Positions 58,433 through 64,000 of a stretch of 64,000 nucleotides of DNA are shown piece after piece. Origin of the DNA: Fusicatenibacter sp. GTDB taxonomy: Bacteria; Bacillota; Clostridia; Lachnospirales; Lachnospiraceae. The position numbers were made by a program, and so were the translations under genes. Positions within the stretch are counted from its first letter, which is position 1. Each line of letters begins with the position of its first letter. The notes beneath the pieces were generated by a model, which was not told the DNA's origin, ran no database searches, and saw only the letters and a program-made list of their open reading frames with translations. The stretch lies in NCBI GenBank assembly GCA_017887445.1, contig JAGHIA010000070.1:1-64000 (forward strand), given 5' to 3'.

Positions 58433-59293
58433 TTATGCTTGTTCAGGAAACGCCAGCAACATCTCCCGAACGATTTTGCAGGCCGCCATGGCCGATATCC
58501 CGCTGGGATCATAAGGCGGACTCAGTTCATTTACGTCGCAGGCCACAACGTTGGTCGTGGAGCAGACCATCTGAGCCGCTTCCCGCAGCTGGTCGAAAGT
58601 GACGCCTCCGGCCTCCGGCGTACCGGTTCCGGGAAATACGGAAGGATCCAGCACATCCAGATCCAGCGTAAAGTATACCGGACGGCCTTTCAGCTGCCGC
58701 AGACATTCTTCCAGTCCCTGAAAATGAAATTTCTGCGTTGTCACATGCTCCCGCCCCCAGGCAAACTCCTCCCGGTCGCCGGAGCGGATCCCAAACTGAA
58801 AGATCCGTCCGTCGCCAAGCAGTTCCCAGCATCTGCGGAGTACGCAGGCGTGGGACAGCTTCGCCCCGAGATAATCCTCCCGCAGATCGGCATGGGCGTC
58901 GAAATGAACAATGACGAGATCCGGATACTTCCGGAATACCTCCCGCACCGCGCCCAGTGTCACCAGATGCTCGCCGCCAAGCATAAACGGACGTTTGCCG
59001 TCTTCCAGAATTCTGGCGCAGCGCTGACCGATAGCGCCGAGGGCTTTTTCCGTATCTCCAAAACACAGTTCCAGGTCTCCGCTGTCGAAAAATTTCCGGT
59101 CCGTCAGATCCTTGTCCTGATAAGGACTGTAGGTTTCGATCCCGAAGGATTCCGAGCGGATGGAACGGCTTCCAAAGCGCGTTCCCGGCCGATAGGATGT
59201 GGTAGAGTCAAAGGGCGCGCCGTACAGAACCGTATCTGCCTCCGCATACTCCGCGTCACATCCAAGAAAAGCTTCTACATTTTTATTCAACAT
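58433..59293 (-). CDS. speB: agmatinase
   Basis: GGEHLVTLGAVREV, VIVHFDAHADLREDYLG, FTLDLDVLDPSVFPGTGTPEAGG. Confidence 0.94.
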   Translation of the reverse strand: MLNKNVEAFLGCDAEYAEADTVLYGAPFDSTTSYRPGTRFGSRSIRSESFGIETYSPYQDKDLTDRKFFDSGDLELCFGDTEKALGAIGQRCARILEDGKRPFMLGGEHLVTLGAVREVFRKYPDLVIVHFDAHADLREDYLGAKLSHACVLRRCWELLGDGRIFQFGIRSGDREEFAWGREHVTTQKFHFQGLEECLRQLKGRPVYFTLDLDVLDPSVFPGTGTPEAGGVTFDQLREAAQMVCSTTNVVACDVNELSPPYDPSGISAMAACKIVREMLLAFPEQA

Positions 59294-60140
59294 CTTCTAA
59301 CAGTTCCTCCACATATGCCGGCAGGTAAAAAGCTCCCTTGTGCAGCGTCGTTGTATAATATCTGCAGGAAAGTCCCCGCATGTTCCACTCTACTTCTTTT
59401 AAATCCTTCAGGGGATGATACTTTTTCGAAGCAAAGCCGAACAGCCAGTGTCCGGAAGGGTAGGTGGGAATATGCGCCTGGTACACGCGGCTGATCGGGA
59501 AAGACTCCACAATCCTCTTATGGGCTCTCTGGCAGGCCGCCGCGTCCTCCGGATAAAACGGACTTTCATGCTGATTGACCATGATCCCGTCCTCATGCAG
59601 CGCCTTGTAGCAGCTTCCGTAAAATTCCCTGGTAAACAGGCCTTCTCCGGGACCGAACGGGTCGGTGGAATCCACAATGATCAGATCGTATTCATCCTCA
59701 CAGGAACGGATAAACCGCACGCCGTCCTCGTAATGGATGTTCAGCCGGCGATCATCAAACCGGCAGGCGGTCTGGGGCAGATATTTCTTGCACACCTCCA
59801 CCACCAGCGGGTCGATCTCCACCATATCGATCCGTTCAATCTCCGGATAGCGGGCCAGTTCGCGAATGACGCCGCCGTCCCCTGCTCCGATGACCAGAAC
59901 ATCCTTCACCTTGGGATGGACCGCCATGGGTACATGAACGATCATATCGTGATAGATAAACTCATCCCGCTCTGTCAGCATCATATAGCCGTCCAGAGTC
60001 AGAAACCTTCCAAACTCCGGCGACTCAAATACGTCAATACGCTGAAATTCACTTTTTCCGCTGTAAAGCTGGCGGTTCACCCGGATAGAGATCTTCACAT
60101 CCGACGTCTGCATTTCCGAAAACCAAAATTCCATAGTCAT
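59283..60140 (-). CDS. speE: spermidine synthase
   Basis: LTLDGYMMLTERDEFIYHDMIVHVPM, LVIGAGDGGVIREL, IIVDSTDPFGPGEGLF. Confidence 0.96.
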   Translation of the reverse strand: MTMEFWFSEMQTSDVKISIRVNRQLYSGKSEFQRIDVFESPEFGRFLTLDGYMMLTERDEFIYHDMIVHVPMAVHPKVKDVLVIGAGDGGVIRELARYPEIERIDMVEIDPLVVEVCKKYLPQTACRFDDRRLNIHYEDGVRFIRSCEDEYDLIIVDSTDPFGPGEGLFTREFYGSCYKALHEDGIMVNQHESPFYPEDAAACQRAHKRIVESFPISRVYQAHIPTYPSGHWLFGFASKKYHPLKDLKEVEWNMRGLSCRYYTTTLHKGAFYLPAYVEELLEDVE

Positions 60141-61594
60141 ACTCCCTTCAAAACATTCAGCCGTTCAATTCTCTCGTCTTCCGGCCCGGTCATCGAGCAT
60201 CCTTTTTCCTTTGCGTAACGGATATAGTCCAGAATCGGCCCGGTGATCCGCTCTCCCGGCGCCAGAATGGGGATTCCCGGCGGATAGCACATGACAAATT
60301 CGCTGCAGATCCTTCCCTCGGTCTGCTCCAGCGGAAGCGATTCCTTTTCCGCGTAAAACGCGTCCTGGGGAGATACGGCCACCTGAGGATTGATATATTC
60401 CTGCTTCATCAGTCCCGTCTTGGGACGGCCGAACCTGCGGCGGATCTCTGACAGGGCGCTGACAAGCCGCTCGATCTCCCGCGGCCGGTCGCCGATGGAC
60501 AAGTAGGCGAGCATATTGCCCAGGTCTCCAAATTCGATCTGGATATCGTACTCGTCCCGGAGCAGGTCGTACACCTCAATTCCCGCAAGTCCGGTGTCCA
60601 GGGTATAGACGGAAAGCTTTGTCACGTCAAAATCAAAAATACTGTCGCCGTTGATCAGTTCCCTGGAGTAGGCGTAGTAGCCGCCGATGCGGTTGATCTC
60701 GCTGCGGGCGTATTCCGCCATCTCCACCACCCGGGCAAAGGCTTCCCTGCCCCGCAGCGCCAGGTTTCTTCTGGAAATATCCAGGCTGGACAGCAGCAGG
60801 TAGGAGGCGCTGGTGGTCTGCGTCAGATTGATGATCTGACGGATATACCCGGCGTGCATCCGCGGCCCGGCCAGCAGCACCGAGCTTTGGGTCAGGCTTC
60901 CCCCCGATTTGTGCATGGACACGGCCGCCATGTCTGCGCCTGCGTCCATGGCGGATACCGGCAGATTTTCACCAAAATAAAAATGAGTTCCGTGGGCCTC
61001 ATCCGCCAGACAGTACATGCCGTGGCCGTGGGCCAGCTTCACGATCGCGCGAAGATCTGAACAGATGCCGTAATAAGTAGGGTTATTTACAAGGACCGCC
61101 TTTGCGTCAGGATTCTCCAGAATGGCCTGCTCCACATCTGCCACACACATGCCAAGGGGGATTCCCAGCCGCTCTTCGCAGGCGGGATTCACATACACCG
61201 GCACCGCGCCGCAGAGCACCAGCGCTCCAATCACGCTGCGGTGAACGTTCCGCGGAAGAATGATCTTTTCTCCACGGCGCACCACGGACAGCACCATACT
61301 CTGCACCGCAGACGTGGTGCCGCCCACCATCAGAAACGCGTGGGCCGCGTGAAAAGCCGCCGCCGTCAGTTCCTCCGCTTCCTTGATCACGGAAACCGGA
61401 TGACATAAATTGTCCAGCGGCTTCATGGAATTTACGTCCATCTGCACGCAAGTCTCTCCCAGAAGGGCCGCAAGCTCCGGATTTCCCCGTCCTCTTTTGT
61501 GTCCCGGCACGTCAAAGGGAACGACCCGCATTTTACGGAATTTTTCCAGCGCCTCATAGATCGGCGCTCTTTGCTGATCCAGTTCTCTCATCAC
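60137..61594 (-). CDS. speA: aminotransferase-fold Orn/Lys/Arg decarboxylase, probable arginine decarboxylase
   Basis: DVPGHKRGRGNPEL, LADEAHGTHFYFGENLPVSAMDAGADMAAVSMHKSGGSLTQSS. Confidence 0.9.
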   Translation of the reverse strand: MMRELDQQRAPIYEALEKFRKMRVVPFDVPGHKRGRGNPELAALLGETCVQMDVNSMKPLDNLCHPVSVIKEAEELTAAAFHAAHAFLMVGGTTSAVQSMVLSVVRRGEKIILPRNVHRSVIGALVLCGAVPVYVNPACEERLGIPLGMCVADVEQAILENPDAKAVLVNNPTYYGICSDLRAIVKLAHGHGMYCLADEAHGTHFYFGENLPVSAMDAGADMAAVSMHKSGGSLTQSSVLLAGPRMHAGYIRQIINLTQTTSASYLLLSSLDISRRNLALRGREAFARVVEMAEYARSEINRIGGYYAYSRELINGDSIFDFDVTKLSVYTLDTGLAGIEVYDLLRDEYDIQIEFGDLGNMLAYLSIGDRPREIERLVSALSEIRRRFGRPKTGLMKQEYINPQVAVSPQDAFYAEKESLPLEQTEGRICSEFVMCYPPGIPILAPGERITGPILDYIRYAKEKGCSMTGPEDERIERLNVLKGV

Positions 61595-61615
61595 TACTTT
61601 TCCTCGTTTCTTCTA

Positions 61616-62377
61616 TCAGTAAATGCTTCTGCCGCTGAAAATCTCGATCATTTCCCGGCGCAGATTATCCATGATATCCAGGCGCACACGGGGCGGAAGC
61701 TCGTAGACGTCTGTGTTGAACAGATAGTTCTGCAGGTCGATTTCCTTGAGCATCATTTTTGTATGGTACAGGTTGGCCTGATATACGTTGATATCCACCG
61801 CGTCATAGCGCAGGAGCGTTTCCTTGGCGATATAATCCTGTATGGAGGTCACCGGATGATCCATAAACAGTTTTTTGCCGTTTACGTCTCTGGTAAATCC
61901 CCGCACCCGGTAGTCCATGGTGATGATATCGGAATCAAAGGAACCGATCAGATAATCCAGCGTCGACAGCGGGGTAATCTCTCCGCAGGTCGCCACGTCG
62001 ATATCCACGCGGAACGTCGCCAGACAGGTATCCGGATGGTACTCCGGATAAGTGTGGACTGTCACATGGCTCTTGTCCAGATGAGCCACCTGGGTTTCTC
62101 CCTTGGCGCGTTTTACCGGACCCTCCGCGATGAGAAGCGTCACGGACGCTCCCTGAGGGTCGTAGTCCTGGCGGGAAATGTTCAGGACCGTAGCTCCGAT
62201 CATTTCCGTCAGATCCGTCAGAATCTGCGTCAGACGTTCCGAATTATACTGCTCGTCAATGTAAGCGATATAATCTTTCTGCTCCCGCGGCGTTTTTGCA
62301 TAACAAACATCATAAATATTAAAGCTTAAAGCTTTTGTCAGATTATTGAATCCGTACAGTTTCAGCTTCTGCTCCAT
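61616..62377 (-). CDS. speD: S-adenosylmethionine decarboxylase proenzyme
   Basis: [55 protein letters not shown]. Confidence 0.94.
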   Translation of the reverse strand: MEQKLKLYGFNNLTKALSFNIYDVCYAKTPREQKDYIAYIDEQYNSERLTQILTDLTEMIGATVLNISRQDYDPQGASVTLLIAEGPVKRAKGETQVAHLDKSHVTVHTYPEYHPDTCLATFRVDIDVATCGEITPLSTLDYLIGSFDSDIITMDYRVRGFTRDVNGKKLFMDHPVTSIQDYIAKETLLRYDAVDINVYQANLYHTKMMLKEIDLQNYLFNTDVYELPPRVRLDIMDNLRREMIEIFSGRSIY

Positions 62378-62403
62378 ATCTCTTCCTCCTGCAGCATGAT
62401 AAT

Positions 62404-62446
62404 AAAAAAGACGCAGGCGATGAAAACTTTCCATCACTTGCGTCTT
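62404..62446 (-). terminator. intrinsic terminator in the speD leader
   Basis: AAGACGCAAGTGATG-GAAAGTTTT-CATCGCCTGCGTCTTTTTT on the minus strand. Confidence 0.85.
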
Positions 62447-62575
62447 ACCTGTTTCTCAGAACTCTCGCGCACACTACAGGCGCACAGATGCTGTCCTTTG
62501 GCGTCCCGCCTCAGATCCAGCGCTAACAGCTGTCTGTTCTCACAGGAAAATACAATACCAGAGTCTATATAGCAA
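62440..62575 (-). ncRNA. structured 5' leader upstream of speD, candidate riboswitch or attenuator of unknown class
   Basis: CCTGT..ACAGG and AGAAC..GTTCT closing helices around CAGACAGC/GCTGGATCTG, GGCG/CGCC and GCGC/GCGC hairpins, followed by a terminator. Confidence 0.5.
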
Positions 62576-63008
62576 ATATTATTACTTTTACTACTCTTAT
62601 TGACCATTTCACAAGTTGATGTACGCCTTTCACGCACCGGTTATAAAGTAACCAACTTATAAAAAAGAGAGCTTTCTGCTCAATCAATAAGGCAACACAA
62701 GTTGCCAGCCGGCTTTACCCGGCAATTCAGCGCCTGGGCCCCTGCCTTTCCACACGGTCCAGGAATATTTGCATGGAAACTCTGTTGTTACAGTATTCTC
62801 CCATACGAATTTAGCATAACGGAAAAAGGAATATCTGTCAACTGTTTTCTTAAATCAGCAGGAATTTTTTTTGCATTTTTTTGCAAAGAAAGCGGTTGAC
62901 TTTCCGCCCTGGAATGTGTACCATCAGAGAAAAAAGGATGTATCCCTCCTGGCTGTCAGAATGCCGGCCATTTTGGAGGCGATAATGCACATCAGCGAAA
63001 GGAGCATT

Positions 63009-64000
63009 ATGAGTACCATACAAAATCCCATTCTCCGGGGATTCCATCCGGACCCTTCCATTCTCTGTGTAGGGGAAGATTATTATATTGCCACCTCCAC
63101 CTTCGAGTGGTTCCCTGGCGTACAGATCTATCATTCCAGAGATCTGGTACGCTGGGAATTGATCGCCCGTCCGCTGGATCGTCTCAGCCAGCTGAACATG
63201 CTGGGCGAGGACAATTCCTGCGGTGTATGGGCGCCTTGTCTGTCTTACGACAACGGCACCTACTATCTGATCTACACCGACGTGAAGTCGTTTATCGGCT
63301 CGTTTAAGGACACCCACAATTATCTTGTGACGGCAAAGGATATCCGCGGTCCGTGGTCGGAGCCGGTCTATCTTAATTCCAGCGGCTTTGACCCGTCTCT
63401 GTTTCATGACAGCGACGGCCGGAAATATCTCGTGAACATGCTCATGGACCATACCTCCTTCAACGGGAAATTTGCAGGAATCGTCCTGCAGGAATATTCT
63501 GTGGAGGAGCAGAAGCTTGTGGGACCGGTTCACAACATTTTCAAGGGAACGCCTGCGGGACTGGCGGAGGGCCCCCATCTGTACCGCCATGACGGATGGT
63601 ATTATCTGATGATGGCCGAAGGAGGCACCGGCTATGCCCACGCTGTTACCGTGGTCCGCAGCCGTCAGCTCACCGGACCGTACGAGATGGATCCGCAGCT
63701 GCATCTTCTGACCACAAAACATCAGCCGTGGTATCCCATTCAGAAGGCAGGTCACGGCAGCCTGATCCACGCCGCCAACGGCCGCTGGTATGTGGCCCAT
63801 CTTTGCGGCCGCCCGGTGGGCGAAGACCGCCGCTGCATTCTTGGCCGGGAAACGGCCCTCCAGGAGGTTGTGTGGAAGGACGGCTGGCTGCGGCTGAAAA
63901 ACGGCACCAACTGCCCGGATGCTGCCCTGGAGATTCCGGACACGGATGCTCTGCCTGTGTCCCGAAACCTTCATGAAGATTTTGACGGAGATGGCTGGGA
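63009..64000 (+). CDS. glycoside hydrolase family 43 beta-xylosidase-like protein, 3' end beyond window
   Basis: Read directly: [52 protein letters not shown]...; open to the window end, so absent from the ORF track. Confidence 0.93.
   Translation, partial: MSTIQNPILRGFHPDPSILCVGEDYYIATSTFEWFPGVQIYHSRDLVRWELIARPLDRLSQLNMLGEDNSCGVWAPCLSYDNGTYYLIYTDVKSFIGSFKDTHNYLVTAKDIRGPWSEPVYLNSSGFDPSLFHDSDGRKYLVNMLMDHTSFNGKFAGIVLQEYSVEEQKLVGPVHNIFKGTPAGLAEGPHLYRHDGWYYLMMAEGGTGYAHAVTVVRSRQLTGPYEMDPQLHLLTTKHQPWYPIQKAGHGSLIHAANGRWYVAHLCGRPVGEDRRCILGRETALQEVVWKDGWLRLKNGTNCPDAALEIPDTDALPVSRNLHEDFDGDGW

Noticed and set aside
62434-62637. 67-aa minus-strand ORF in the speD leader as a possible leader peptide
   Set aside because: It overlaps the predicted structured domain and terminator; no clear RBS. 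The structured-RNA reading fits better, although a leader peptide is not excluded.

Overview
The window is a chromosomal segment from a Lachnospiraceae-like Firmicute, mostly housekeeping genes. No tRNA, rRNA or CRISPR array was recognised. Main content, left to right: partial cinA; a QueG-like Fe-S protein; a Cys-rich peptide; two subtilases; purF; pyrG; a nitrogen-assimilation block (gltB, gltD, glnA, ANTAR regulator); dapL; two very large imperfect inverted repeats; a T-box plus archaeal-type AspRS and gatCAB; a PiT/DUF47 phosphate pair; feoAB; icd; an ABC-F ATPase; rex; nnr; a mazF-like gene; yebC; a ClpP-like protease; uppP; ftsK; nfnAB-like genes; rlmH; dtd; a tyrosine recombinase beside a perfect 45-bp palindrome; lexA with a divergent yneA-like SOS gene; an alarmone synthetase; yqfC/yqfD; a six-gene polyamine cluster behind a structured leader with a terminator; and a partial GH43 xylosidase. 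The signals most worth follow-up are: (1) the two ~330-370 bp hairpin elements at 18.5-19.5 kb, which lie in opposite orientation and share conserved loop motifs; (2) the palindrome at 48,988-49,032, which resembles a dif/recombination site, is next to a tyrosine recombinase and sits where gene orientation converges; (3) a family of small intergenic palindromes (GTAACNGTTCAG..CTGAACNGTTAC), including copies with a compensatory change; (4) uncharacterised leaders of speD and purF; (5) a T-box with a GAAC specifier candidate; (6) a sub-60-aa ORF missed by the ORF track. All calls come from reading the sequence; no searches or folding were run.
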